Below are positions 26,201 to 38,517 of a stretch of 64,000 bases of DNA, in pieces (the stretch's first letter is position 1; every line of letters begins with the position of its first letter). Both the position numbers and the translations under genes were made by a program. The notes under the pieces were generated by a model. It was given only the letters and a program-made list of their open reading frames with translations, was not told the origin of the DNA and made no database searches. The DNA is taken from the NCBI RefSeq assembly GCF_013373865.1, contig NC_050477.1:7586869-7650868 (forward strand). Direction: 5' to 3'. This DNA comes from Monomorium pharaonis (Eukaryota; Arthropoda; Insecta; Hymenoptera; Formicidae).

Positions 26201-29200
26201 GATGCTAATTATTTTAATGCTAATTTATAATTAGAAAAAAGTCAGGCTTGAAAAGGTTAATGCAGTTTATTACTATAACAGTTTAGTTAAATTCAAGCCA
26301 CTATGCTAGAAAGAAGTATATTATTTCATAATCTTTATATCCTTAAATGTAGTCAGTGTTCTCTAAGACACGATGGGACGTAAGGCACTCTGTCTAAAAT
26401 ATTAAATACGCTGTAAACGGTCTTAGGGATTAAATATTCTTGTATGTTGCGGCGTCTTCCCGCTGCATCCCAAAGAGATGATAAATGCTTCGACGCTATC
26501 TTTACGTCAATCTTGAGATTATACGATTAGCGGTGTCAGTGGTAATTTTTCATAGTTGTAATTCTCTCTAAAGCATCATCTCACAACTATGGTTTTGTTT
26601 TACAAACTAATTGCATTAATCGTTACGAGTGCGTAGAAAGGGATGTAAAAACGTTTGTTTTTCGTGCAAGAACGTTATTGTGACGCATATAAGACGAGCA
26701 ATATTATATTTCTGTAAAGAAATCAATATTCAACTTGTAATCTGCGCTGCTTTTTTTTATTTTCACGAGAATTCGGCGTCTGTTGGCGATATTCGGTTTT
26801 TAGATTGGGAAAGCGGCGCTAAAAGGTATAGTTATCGTGGTTTACGTGGTGCGTTATGAAAAACAGACCACGACTTTCTCTCTCTCTCAGTGACGACATA
26901 GTGATCCATCAGTGGCACGTTTATCTGGCGGATTCATTTTATTATCTGGCGACCGCGAGCGATCCGATATATCTTCGCGAGCGCTCGGATCCGTTGCACT
27001 CGCATCCGTTTCGAGGATGAAGTCGTGGGAGAGAGAGAGAGAGAGAGAGAAAGCGGGAAAGAGCGAGAAAACAAAATTATATTTTTCTCTGAAAGAAATG
27101 CTGCTTGCACTTTAAAGTTACGTTATTATGTTACACGTAATTTTAAAGTATTGTTACAGCAGCAAAGATACGAGGCCACGTAAGAGCTAAAAAACATCCA
27201 AAGATACAAAGCGCGCCTGAAGGATGGAGATATTTTTTACAAGCTTCTTTTTAATATCTTAGTTTGATTTTTATTAGAAAATGCAATAATCAAGTTTTAT
27301 ATTTTTAATAATGTTTTAAATGACATAAAAAATATTGTACATCTATGGCATAAGTAGTAACGTAAGAATACGCAGAATAATGAAGTAACTAATGATAAAA
27401 AACACGGTTAATTAAAGACTAGTAAAAAAAGGAATGGCGATACTCCAGAGAGGATAGAGATACCCGCAGTCATATCGACATCTAATCCGCTGGCACACGC
27501 GGATATCGGATTGATTTCGTATTTTATTGTGTCCAGAGGAACGATATCTCACACTGACGTTCGTATATGCTACGTAATATTCCACGAACATCGCGCTTTT
27601 GCAACTCACGTGCGCAGCTTTAACCCTTTCAGTACCCGTGCGCCATATATCAGGTATCAATTTTCATCGGCTGCCGTATACCGCATCGCAGGTTCTTGTC
27701 AGGCAGCTTGATTTGATTCTCTCCGAAAGTTGGATCGAAACCAACTTAAAATATGCTTCCTTTAGCTGCACTTTTTTGTGAATCTTTTTCTCTGGGAAAG
27801 ATCTCCTGTTCCTTTGTTCGAATTGAGAATTTGAAAATTGCGTCAAACATGTCATAATTTTTTCCCAAGATTGTTAAATCTTTCCATTAAGATTGCGTTT
27901 GAACGAACTTTATTGTCATTTGTATAAAACATCTGAAACGCATGAAAAAAGATTTGCGTTACACGTCTTATATTGCAGATGATACGCATGTGCACTCAAA
28001 AGTGCCATATGCTTCTTAACGTGTATATTGTAATTAATATCAGCGGACGATTGGCAATAGTCCGCTTTGCGCGAAATTTATGCGTTCGGCGATAACGCGC
28101 GCGTTTATCGCACGAGAGACACATTTTAGATCCTGCGTCATTATAAGCAGCGCGAAACGCTGTTGTGCGTATGTCATCTCATTTAGGAAATCAAAAACTA
28201 TCGTGCTTATTAATGCGCTTATTAAGCGATTCGCCACGTTTCATAGGAAATAGTGACTGATAATTCCGGCTGCTTGACGTCAGTTGGAATATTTTTGTGC
28301 ACGGGAATAAATTTAGGATGTTTTCAAATTTTTTACGAGCTGTATATATAAATCGATTTTTTTAAGTGACATCGATGCGTCCTCTAACGTCTTTTCCTTT
28401 TTACAACGTTTGGGCCATCAAACTGCAATTTTACAAGTGAGCAACATGAATCTGAATCTCACGTTGGAATTGTAGAGGGCAATCATCGTTTTACAACGGT
28501 GACAGTTCACGTGGAAACAGTGCTCTCCAATTTCCATGCAGAGCGGACGCCGACGTCACGCTAACTCGATAATGAAGTGCAGGAGGTCCAACAATATTCC
28601 ACGAATATTCGGGGGAAATAAATCAGTTCGATTGCCGGGCCTAATCTACTGTATCCACGACGAGGAGCACCGGTCGTAATCTTAATGGGGCATAAAACAG
28701 CCATTACAGATGGCCCGCCGGGCGACAACACGCTGTAAATAATGTTGCGACGCTTCGCGGCATGCATCGGCGGCGCAACGTTAAGCGCATCCATCGCACC
28801 CTCGGGCCGATAACTGCGCTTTTCTTTTCTTGTGCGCGTGTTACAACCTTTCGGTTTTGCGCGTGTGTACGTCTGTGCGTGCGTGCGTGCGTACGCGCGC
28901 GGAGGTTGCCTTCGGTGGTGCAGGAGATCTGTTCTCAATTCTTCACGCCTCTAATCAGAGTGACTGTGACACCGAATCAATTTCAATGGTAAAAATGAAT
29001 GCTGATTGTAAAGTCAGTGAGAAATGTGGGCGGTCTAGTCTATAACCCGTGCTAGTAATTGTTTAATAATAATTTTGAATTGCACGAAATGGAAAAATAT
29101 TACAATGCTCAGTCACGCAATTCTAATTTTTATCCAAAAGAGTCTCGAGTGTTGTGCAATTTGCACATAAATTGATTCTATCAATCTTTTTTCAGCTTTA

Positions 29201-32200
29201 ATTTAATGTGCCATTTTACTTTATTTATTTTATTATAAAAATATATATGTGTATACATATATATATATATTATATTGACGTATTGATTGTATTGAATAAA
29301 TTATGTTAATTATTTCTATCTTGATTTTTTAATTTTTTAATGTTAAACAGTTCCAATAATCCCTTCAATTCAAGGTTTTGTTAAAATAAAATACTTCGTT
29401 GTTTTGTTTCATATCACTTGTAATTAAAAAATATTATCAATACCCTTCTCACCCGAGAGTCTTGTGAAATCGGCCTAAAATGATTAAAAAATCCGCAGTT
29501 GAAAAGAAATATGGTTTGCGATCTGGGACACCTTGTATTCCTGATAATAAATTACACGCTACGAGACATCATACGTACCTTCGTATTGCTGCCAAAAGCT
29601 GCTTGAGCATACACTCTTTTTCCTTCTCCTTTGTTTTTGTTTATTAGCGATGAACCGGCGATTGTTTTTGTGTTACTTGCCTCGGCGACGAGTGTATCAA
29701 TCGCCCGTGAGATTACGTTTCTCCCCGATAATAAATTAATGTCTCGAGAAGAGTCTTGTAATTGATGCTCACGTAGGGATGAAATCGACGTTGATTTATC
29801 GAACAAAGAATATCTCGCGCCGCGGCGCAAAGAGAAAAGTGGGTGAGAGAGAGAGAAAGAGAGAGAGAATTTATCGACTTTTCGGCGCACTACCGCTATG
29901 CGTTTTATTATCGTTTCGAACTAATTGATTTCCCGGAAATTTGAGCGTTTTGTTGAGTGCACCACGACTGTTGTTGCTCAAAAGAAATAACTATAATGCG
30001 CATTTGAAACGTTTTGTCTTAACCCAAAATGTTGCACACAACGTAAATAAGAATAAAAAGTATCATAAAAATACTCTAAAATAGCTACTCAACAAGTTAC
30101 TCTTTGCGAACGCAAGGATGAAAATAGCTACTTAACAAGCTACCAAGGTGCACGCGAATAACGAGTGGAATATTGCACATTTCAATACATCACCGAGTGT
30201 GAAAATATGCCGATGTAATTCCGCGGAACATCTTCATACTTCTCGCGATGATAATCACATCACTCAAGGACCGGTATTTCAATTGGAAAAAGCAATTTCG
30301 CGCATTACGATTTTTGTATGGATATCTTAGTCTTTTTTGTACCAGTGGTTACGCAAAAACAATTGGGCAGCATTTATTAACACTTCACCGAGGCCGCCAC
30401 GAAAAAAATGAACGTTGAGAGACTTAAATCTACATTTTGATAGAACGTTGAGCGACCGACTACAGCTTCGCAACTAAGAGAATCGGGAATGCGTACGGGC
30501 CAGCACGTCGGAGATGATTGCAAAGCCGAGATATCGCTCGTCGAGGAAGTCGCTTTGATACCGACGTCCTGCTTGCTCACGACGAACTGAGATTTGGTCG
30601 TGACCGAAATTAAGATAAACTAGTCGATGACAATGCGTGAAAAACTACGATAGCATGAGAATATGACAGTTGAATTGTCTAAATTAATTGAAAGCATTCA
30701 TGCGAATGGCAATTATTTATAAACATGTTAATTAACAATATGAAAAAAATGGATCCGTTGAAATAGGTACAGGAAAGATATTTTATTTTTCAGAAATGGT
30801 TCGATTATGAAGTTGATTCCGATGACGAATGGGAAGAAGAAGAACCTGGCGAATCTCTCAAGGGATCAGATGATGAAAAGGATGAGGAAAATCCAGAAGA
30901 AAATGAATACGACGTTGACAACGAATTTATGGTTCCTCACGGGTAAGTAATAAATAAGTTTATTAAGTAGCTATATATCGAAATTATGAATTTTTATTAA
31001 ACTCACTAAATTTACAAGTGAGATATATTGAAGTTATCAATACACAATCTTTTTCTATAAATTATATTAAATTGATTTTCTACAAAAGAATTGTCTTATA
31101 AGAATGGAAATTATTATTTTAGAAGTAGGATGATAAGAACTCATCACGATATCAGGAAATTAAATCAAAGCGATTAATTTCATTATTTTTAATCTATTAC
31201 ACGTATGTGTAATCTATTACATATGTTGAATACAATCTTAAAATTATATAAATTCCGATAAATTTTTTATATTCGTATTTTAGCTTTTGCACATTTATGT
31301 GAATTTTTTCATAAATTAAATGAAAAAATATTTTGTAATTTAGTTATCTCTCCGATGAAGAAGCCCAAGCTGACGAAGAAGAAATGGAGGATATGGTAAG
31401 TATATTATAAAGAGAAAATTGAGATAATTATTTTATTACAGTACATAAAATTTTTATTTTGAAATATAGATCAGTATAAAGCATATGTTTCTGTTATAGT
31501 CACCACAAACACAGAAAATGAAATTAAAAATATTAGGAGAACAATTTGAAGCCGAAAGAAACGCGAAAACATATAGACTTAAGCCAAAAATAATTGGATG
31601 CATCTGGCAAGGATCTGACAATTCATTTCCGGAATCTGGTGAGTATATTTTATATATTACCAAATACATTATTTAAAAAATATATACATATAAAACTAAT
31701 TTTATTGAATTCTCTACCATTACAATTATTCATAATTACATATTTAAACTTATTTCAGTTCCCCCGAAGGTCAAAGAATTCTTGTTAGCACGACAAGCTT
31801 GGGTCAACAATATACCAATAATATTTCCGTCGACATTACGGGAAGAGAATAGTTCGGTTAATGCTGATTGCAAGACACCTACTCATCAACAATCCGTAAG
31901 AGGTGCGAAAAAGACCAAGTTTCCTGACGAGGCTTTGCCCGATCTGATTCGATTAGTACATGGGAATAGGTATGGCAGACATGGTCTTATGAGAGAGTTT
32001 ATGACATTCTGGAGTAAAAAAAGCGGGAGCCAATTGTCAAAGGTTAGCATATTGTCAAAGATCAATGAAATCGCTGATAGAATAGCGTGTCCCGAAGAGG
32101 GACCGATGCATCTTAAATCCTGCTGGTATGTCCCGAAAGATATCCGAAAGCAGTATTTCCCCGATGTTGAACTGTCGTTACCGAATTGTTGGGAATATAT

Positions 32201-32747
32201 TTTAACGCCGAAAAGTCGGAAAATTGACACTGAAAACATTGTAGTCGATAAGACTATGGAGAAAGAGAAAGAGGAAAAAGATAAAGAAAAAGAGAAGAAA
32301 CACATATCACTTATTACTCAGTTCACTAAAAAAATTACACAGGAGGAGATGCAGAAACAACTGGCGAAATCTGATCAAGAAGAGATGAAGAAAAAGTCAA
32401 TAGCGACACCTGATCTAAAGGAGATGAAGAAACAATTGACAGCGAAATCGGATCAAGAGGAGACGAAGAAACAAATGGCAACAAAACCCGACCAGGAAGA
32501 GACCAAGAAACAATTGGCATCGAAATCCAAGGTTTCCGTTTTACCGAAATTACCTCCGTTACAAAGACCTCCTAAACGAGCGACTTTAATCTCCGTAGGT
32601 AGGGGGGAACAATTTCCGGAAAGCTCTCGACAGAATATGTTAGCCAAATTCGTTGGTCTTGATAAGAAGAAGAAAGAGCAACCATTGAGTAACAAAACAA
32701 AGGTTGATTCAGACGAAGTTATATTCGTAGAAAGTAATGATGAATAA
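17299..32747 (+). CDS. CHAF1A: Chromatin assembly factor 1 subunit A (CAF-1 p150), nine exons
   Basis: CAF-1 p150 is the large subunit of the nuclear histone chaperone that deposits H3-H4 behind replication forks, recruited by PCNA. Exons: 17299-17374, 17602-18464, 18604-18755, 18834-19243, 19327-19493, 30794-30942, 31344-31395, 31500-31638, 31759-32747; 998 aa with all phases continuous. Order: Lys/Ser-rich disordered N-terminus with a degenerate PCNA-binding motif (GALTKFLKK), the KER charged coiled coil (residues about 300-400), a second PIP-like motif (NFASFFVPKK), the conserved FMPFEIKADM and LLQFSENRRPPYWGTW blocks, then the acidic ED domain straddling the long intron (WFDYEVDSDDEWEEEEPGES, FMVPHGYLSDEEA). 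The C-terminal winged-helix region follows (LPDLIRLVHGN, CWYVPKDIRK), then a LITQFTKK motif. A lineage-type peptide repeat lies near residues 860-925. Intron 5 is 11.3 kb and contains the KLF15 gene on the other strand; the other introns are under 450 bp. Confidence 0.93.
19494..20422. other. CHAF1A intron 5, proximal part and KLF15 3' flank
   Basis: Very AT-rich. TTTATT at 20359-20364 reads AATAAA on the minus strand, about 60 bp beyond the KLF15 stop, and is its likely poly(A) signal. A 14-bp direct repeat (AAATTCTTAGTGAT) occurs twice at about 20324-20352. No coding sequence seen. Confidence 0.5.
20423..21944 (-). CDS. Klf15: Krueppel-like factor 15-type zinc finger transcription factor
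   Basis: KLF15 is a nuclear C2H2 factor that binds GC/CACCC boxes; the fly gene is needed in nephrocytes. Minus-strand coding exons: 21944-21692, 21450-21220, 21108-20963, 20716-20423, giving 307 aa with continuous phases. Three zinc fingers end the protein: ZF1 C203/C208/H221/H225, ZF2 C233/C238/H251/H255, ZF3 C263/C266/H279/H283, followed by a 24-residue tail. The signatures HLKAHLRRHTGEKPFACTW, WRFSRSDELARHRRSHSG and KRFARSDHLAKHRKVH are those of KLF15 rather than KLF9/13 or Dar1. ZF1 is split between its second cysteine and the helix by a phase-0 intron. The N-terminal 200 residues are Ser/Thr/acidic-rich (DLTSSPQSSWNDW), as in an activation region. The ATG directly abuts the acceptor (TCTGCAG/ATG), so the 5' UTR must come from one or more upstream exons. 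The gene lies wholly inside CHAF1A intron 5. Confidence 0.9.
21517..21527. repeat. Poly-C run in a KLF15 intron
   Basis: A short homopolymer C tract in the intron between the first two KLF15 coding exons. It is a likely site of length polymorphism or assembly error. Confidence 0.8.
22740..23160 (-). promoter_or_regulatory. CpG-rich block upstream of KLF15, probable promoter and 5' UTR exon
   Basis: A compact GC- and CpG-rich island about 0.8-1.2 kb upstream of the KLF15 start codon, within AT-rich DNA. KLF15 needs at least one non-coding first exon, and this block is the best candidate. Overlapping open frames occur on both strands, as expected for CpG-rich DNA, and none carries a recognisable domain. 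The assignment is inference from position and composition. Confidence 0.45.
24790..24990 (-). mobile_element. tRNA-derived SINE
   Basis: On the minus strand a pol III A-box-like TGGCGCAGTGG (24976-24966) is followed about 42 nt later by a B-box-like GAGTTCAAACT (24934-24924). That is the tRNA spacing, but the arms do not fold as a real tRNA. A non-tRNA body follows (through GGCAAAACCACCGAAAATAA), reaching about 24790. This is the standard build of a tRNA-derived SINE. I could not define target-site duplications, so the ends are approximate. Confidence 0.65.
26054..26160. repeat. Imperfect inverted repeat, possible small MITE or hairpin
   Basis: AATTTTAAAAT...TGGCGGATTAAAAT on the left arm is matched in inverse orientation by ATTTTATTCCGCCAT...ATTTTAAAATT on the right arm, with about 40 bp between. 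It could be a MITE relic or simple chance in AT-rich DNA. Confidence 0.4.
27028..27050. repeat. (GA)n microsatellite
   Basis: About 11 GA units within CHAF1A intron 5. Confidence 0.9.
28001..30793. other. CHAF1A intron 5, distal part
   Basis: CpG-rich, higher-complexity stretches at 28020-28300 and 28500-29000 include a (GTGC)n run at 28874-28893. They are followed by AT-rich DNA with a TA-rich patch at 29240-29275, and further mixed sequence at 29550-29900 and 30400-30600. The intron ends at the acceptor 30792-30793. No coding exon was recognised. The CpG-rich pieces are plausible enhancers for the antisense KLF15 gene, which is inference. Confidence 0.4.
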
Positions 32748-32750
32748 AAC

Positions 32751-32755
<5 letters not shown>

Positions 32756-32802
<47 letters not shown>
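32756..32802. repeat. (GA)n microsatellite in the CHAF1A 3' UTR
   Basis: About 23 GA units starting roughly 10 bp after the CHAF1A stop codon, so almost certainly transcribed in its 3' UTR. Confidence 0.9.
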
Positions 32803-32804
<2 letters not shown>

Positions 32805-32922
32805 TTAAAATCAAGGAACGAGCCGTAAAATTTTTTCGATAAATAGCGAGAAAGAAACTTCGAAAGCAAATATAATTGTCGACGATTGTCATATAGAATT
32901 ATATCAAACGATTGATTTGAAA

Positions 32923-32928
32923 AATAAA
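32923..32928 (+). promoter_or_regulatory. Poly(A) signal AATAAA of CHAF1A
   Basis: A canonical hexamer about 175 bp after the CHAF1A stop, downstream of the 3' UTR (GA)n. Confidence 0.65.
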
Positions 32929-35900
32929 GTGGAAATGGTGAAAAAATAATAGATAACTAGATAAATTATATAAACAATTGCAAGCAAAGAATATTACAAC
33001 TGTATAGAATAATTCGATTAAGAACAGCACAAAATATGAATAGAAAATGAAAAACATTATGTTCTGTTCACGTTAATGCGTTCCATTTATCATTCTATGC
33101 AGAAAGGCGTCTAATTGATTATTGATGTATTAATGATATACAATGAATTAATTAATTAATACTCTTTTACAAGTGTACAAAGCTTTAACAAATAGTTTTT
33201 ATTATTAACGTTTCGTAATTGAACATCACGCAGTTATTTTGTAAAATAAAATGTTTATCATAAAATAGTATAAAAATAGACATAATATTTTGAAATAATA
33301 ATCTTATATTATAAATGCATTAAGTATTCTACGTAGACAATATTTTAACCACATGAATATTCCATTAATTAAATGAAATGCTTTTCATTAACAAATTTAA
33401 TTTCTGTAGGAACAATAATCAATCGTTGAAAATTTATAAGTTTTAAAACGGTTTCAAATATTCATAAACTGATATTAAGGAAAGGTAAGGACTACATACT
33501 AAGATAAGGACTTACCTATCTATAGTCCCATACAGTATATTTTATTGTCGTATATTTTACTTGTTTCGTAAAAATAACAGTTTTAATCGTATCACACGAT
33601 AACTGTCAAATAATTGTAAATGGATTTAATAGCCTTATGTAAAACACACATAAGTGCCTTTATTCAATTTGATATGTAACTCTATTCTTGTAATTAGCTA
33701 CAAAATTTCCAAAAAGAAGAAATTTTAGAAATATACATAGACTGCAGCTGAAAGGTGACTCGTTTCCTTTCTAATTCATACTGCACACAGTCGATAACAT
33801 ATAACTATTTTAGATCAAATACTGTTTGTCTAAATTTTAAAGAATGTATATTCTTTAAAAATACGCAACTCAGGATATCCGTTTCAATTATAGAATTAAG
33901 CTAGTGCTGAAGTATTCGTAACAGTCGCTATTTTGCTTCGAAAATTGCAGTCAAAGGCCGCAAAAGTTTCGTATTTAATAAACTTGAATGCCATATTGTA
34001 GATGCCTGTAAACGATATTGAAATGACACGAGTTCCGTGCATAGAAATATCTTATATTTTACGAAAGCTTTGTTACGTGAGTTAATCCGTTTTTACTAAA
34101 TAAAATATATTTTATATCAATCGAAGAAAACTTATTCTCTCTTTTTACTACCGCATAGTGAAACGGGTTCACTCGCGGCTTTTACCCAGGAGTTTATTTT
34201 ACAAAATGAGAGAGAATACTGTTGTCGTAAATACCAGACCCATCTCGGAGTAATCTGCAGTCGCCCTTACCGGTGTTTGCCAGAGTGTATCTTCTTTTTT
34301 TCTCTTGAAACGGTTTGAAGGCTTCAATTGACAAATCTGAAATCGGATAGGCGCCGCTGCCGTCGCGGAGAAATCCGTTTTTGGATGCACCTCGAGGAAA
34401 GATTCCCTCGCGATTCCGCTCGCGGGGAGAAAGGGAAAAAAAGAGGTAACGCCATTCGGGGAGGAAGTTTTACAGTCGGTAGTTCGGGGGGCCCTTCGTA
34501 CCTTCGGGGTGTACCGGTCGACTGCGGCATATGGCCGGAATAACGAAAGGGCGCTCGTGATTGCGGTAATTATCGAGTCACGTTACGAGATCCGTGCCGT
34601 TAAAATCTGCAGAAAACTGCGAGAGAGGCTGCGGATGGGCACAAGGGGACCGTGCGTAACTCTCGGAAGAGAGAAAAAGTTTTATATGTGAATTACGCTA
34701 ATTTGCGTGATTGCTTCGTGGCGGCACACGGAGAGACGCCCCGGGGCTCGCGATGCAGTTGCTGCGATTTGCCTGAAAAACGTTATCGTAGGATGATGAC
34801 GTGTTATAAATACCAATGAAACAGTGCGCGAGTCTCGATTACTAGACCGCAAATGTGGGTAAATAAGAACGTTTGATGATTCAAGAACGACGAAGAGAGA
34901 AATGCAAATTTAACGCAGCCATTATTATGAAATTGATTAAACAATAATATTTTTGCAAAAATTGATCTTTATCTTAACATTTGATTTCTGAAATTTCTAC
35001 GCGTTTTGAACGGATTAATTCCTCACATATAATAGTTACATACTTAAAAGAAGATGAAGTCTATAGAGAGAATTGCAAATGCAAGCGTCAGTATGGTGAA
35101 CGGAAGGCAACTTGTAAAGAAGACGCAACATTTTGCCTTTCGGAACTGAGGTTTACAATATTAACGGTGCATTCGAGAGGACCATCGCCGGAGAGCATTG
35201 TTTAGCGCGGTGCAACGATCGTATATTTATCTACTGTATGTGCAACAAAATTACCGTCCGCCATGTAAAACGATCTCCGGCGAGAGTACACGGCGTAATC
35301 ATCGGGTTAATTAAAATTACAACTATTTCCATTCCCGCGGGATATCAACGTAGCCACGGCAGTATTACCTCGCTCAAGTGCGGTACGCGCATTGCTCACT
35401 CACGCGTGAGTAACATCCGTTATTTATTTGACAAAATGAAGAAAAAAAAAAAATATCCGACGGAAAAGTGCACTTCACGGACACGGCGGGCCATTACGGA
35501 GGGGGGTAGCAATTTTGGTTTTTTTGGATACATGTCTTCTGTTATGAATATATATTTTTTAATCCTTTTTACAGTAGAAAACGTCTCTTTTCTTTCCTTC
35601 CTTCTTGTTTTCCAATATTTTGTTTTGTCTTCCGCAGAAACTTGAAGAGTTAAGAACGCGATGTTTCATTTGGCAAGTCTGAACTTTTTGAGTGTTAAAT
35701 TACACATCCGCGATGATGAGAAATGAGCGAACATTTTTTTCTCTTTCTTTCGGAAACACAAATGTGAACAATTTTTATTGTATAATGATAATATTGCAAA
35801 AATGTAAAAAGGTAAAAAATACAGAAAGAAAAAGTACAGAATATTTAAATATTCTAAGAATAGAAATTAAGATGAGACTATTACCTGTTGTTGTGTTATT

Positions 35901-37150
35901 GTTATAGCGGCAAACAACAAGAGAGCAAGACATGAAAATTACGGAGGCGCAAAGTGGAAGTGAATATAGATATTATTACGTGCTCATACACACATTGAGA
36001 GGAGTTTAATTGGGTGGAACTCTAAGTGATCTCGAAATAGCGCAAGCGCTATTCTCAAACAGTCTAAAGTTGTAGTGTATCTTGGTCATAAATATAACTG
36101 TAACTGGCAGATAAATAATATTTGTATATAAAATGATAACACGTAGAAAATTAGAACAACATAAAAAGATTAAAATAATAATTGGTATGAAATCGCAATG
36201 TGTACAACACCATTAAAATTGAGAAGAGACCATGATTATAAAATAAGATTTTAATGCTCAATAATATATAATTATATAATTTCTTATATAAGTTTTTATA
36301 TATAATATATTTTCTAATTTTTTTGAACTATACGTTGTTACTTTTGGTCTTGAAACGCAGCTTTTAAATTGAATCAGAATAGTATAATATCACAATATTA
36401 AATTTAATAATATACTGGTACTAATAAGCATCTACAAGATTCTTCTTGAAAAAGTGTAAAGAATTGAAAAGTATTACCTCAGGATTTGGATCTGGACTTT
36501 AATTTCTATATTACTACGCGTGCAGTCGTTTGCGATCACCGAGACATAAAAAGATTAGTCGAGTAGCGATTATAGATGGTTTCATCACGTTAGAAAATTG
36601 AAATCCAGAATAGCTACTGAGAGAATAACAAATTATCCAGGTTATACATGACGTTTATGAATAGAAAGATTTTTGTATCTCAAGTTATATATTTTTGCAA
36701 TTTATCTACAGTTTGTGATCAGTATCTATTTAAAATTAATTTTTATTAAAAATTTCTATTTTATTTTATACAAAATAGAATGGGTCCGATAATAATTTCG
36801 TAATAATTTCATTCTCTCTCATGGACAGGTACAGCAAATTAAATTGAATAAAAAAGTTTGTTTCACGAATAATACGTCTCGCTATTTCTAGGAAAAAGAA
36901 ACGTTCTGGTCTGCATTTCATCCTCACAAATTCGGCGGAAAGGTGAAAAAGGCTTTTTTCTTTCTCATCCCGGTCCCAGTATGCCGTCCTCGCGAACAGC
37001 GCGAGAGCGCAGCGAGGAAGAGGGACGAGCAGGGGAAGGAAGTGGGAAGCAGAGAGAGGGCATGGAAGCGAAGCGGGAATAAAGTGGAGTAGACCGGAAT
37101 AGAGTACAAGGTGTATGCCTAGAAGGTATAGAGAGAAAATGGTAGCCAAT
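32929..37150. other. Intergenic DNA downstream of CHAF1A
   Basis: AT-rich to about 34140, then a CpG-richer block at 34300-34760 and another at 35200-35510, then AT-rich DNA to about 36950. No exon with recognisable protein motifs was found on either strand. A small inverted repeat sits at 33484-33525. The frames that exist are short and compositionally biased. Confidence 0.45.
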
Positions 37151-37199
37151 GGCGCTGCCTCGGCGTCGTTGCTACAGTATTGAACGTCTCCTACGCGGG

Positions 37200-37267
37200 G
37201 TCCAGATCTCGTCCTCCCTCTCCTTCTCTCTATCTCTCTCTTTCTCTCTATCGGTATGTCTCTCCAT

Positions 37268-37339
<72 letters not shown>

Positions 37340-37570
37340 ATCTCTCTTTCTCGCTCGCACCTTTTTCGTCCTCCTGCCTCTCTCACCGAGCAACCCGACC
37401 TCCGTTTTCTCCTGGTCGTCCTCGTCCTCGTCCTCCACTACGTCCTCCTCCTCTTTACCTTCCCTCTGTCTCTCGTTCCGCGTCCCTCTCTCTTCTTCCC
37501 TACCTCTTACCTCCCTCGCTTATCTCTTTCTCTCTCCCTCCTTCATCTTTCTCTCGTCTTCTCGTAACCT
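37200..37570. repeat. Polypyrimidine tract with (TC)n microsatellite core
   Basis: About 370 bp of nearly pure pyrimidine on the + strand. The core at 37270-37336 is an uninterrupted (TC)n, flanked by degenerate TCTC/CTCC and TCGTCC repeats. Open frames through it encode only Ser/Leu/Pro (one strand) or Arg/Glu (other strand) and are repeat artefacts. Confidence 0.9.
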
Positions 37571-38472
37571 GACGACGTCCTCCCTCCACGGTCTCGTTGT
37601 AGGGTGGAGACCCTCCCTGATACTCCCTACCTCGTACTCCTCTGTGCCGGTGCTTCTCTTCGACTCTCATCTCACGAGGTGGAGGTGGGAAGAGGAGGAA
37701 GAGGAGGAGGAGGAGGAGGTGGAAGCCTCTCGGTAACCTCTCTCCATCAGAGACGATCCGTGAGTCTGCTGCCGAGATCCGGAGTGGTGTGAGGTGACCG
37801 TCTCTATATCCTCTCATTAATATTCGACCTTAGGAGGTCCGAGGCGATTCGTATGGTCGTGGCGCAGCCTCTCTGTCAATGCAGGCCTTCAGCGACAGTC
37901 GCCTCGGAAAGGTGCTGTTGTCGCGAGAAGTATCCATGAAATTCACCAGAGACAATAATCGAAGCTTCCCTCCTTGAAAAACGCGCTCCGCGTTGCTCAT
38001 AATAATTTATTCTCCTGGGGAAAAAGAAAACTTAACATTGTCGCAATTCAGACTAATACACGTTGGTGTACTTATAAAGTAGAATGGAAAACGCATTATT
38101 ACACTCACATTTGAATATAATACAATACTTAAAGTATACTAATACTCGTAATAATGTTTCGCAACAGGATTATATTATAACAAATATACTTGCTGAGGAG
38201 ATATGGCAGCTTTAATAGTAATCTGCGATATTTTAACAATATCTAACGATGGGGATCTTGCGATTCCATGCTTTTCAATCTATTTAAGCCACTAATTAAA
38301 CGCAAAGATAATTTACAGTTTCCAGCTATTATTTGATAATACAAATCACGCTTCTTTGCGAGTCTAAGTCTCGCGCGTGGAATATCTCCTAATTATTGCT
38401 GTGCCAGAGTATCGACGGTGAATTGCGCGACCGATGATCGAATCCGCGGATCGATGGAGAATGATTATATAC

Positions 38473-38475
<3 letters not shown>

Positions 38476-38514
<39 letters not shown>
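38476..38514. repeat. (GA)n microsatellite
   Basis: About 19 GA units in the CHAF1A-CFAP43 intergenic region. Confidence 0.9.

Positions 38515-38517
<3 letters not shown>

Larger units (their letters stand above)
23200..28000. other. CHAF1A intron 5, middle part (KLF15 upstream flank)
   Basis: Mostly AT-rich without recognisable coding sequence. It contains a tRNA-derived SINE (24790-24990), an imperfect inverted repeat (26054-26160), a short (GA)n at 27028-27050, and moderately CpG-rich pieces at 24140-24520, 25130-25420 and 26900-27060. The latter may include KLF15 regulatory DNA, which is inference only. Confidence 0.4.
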
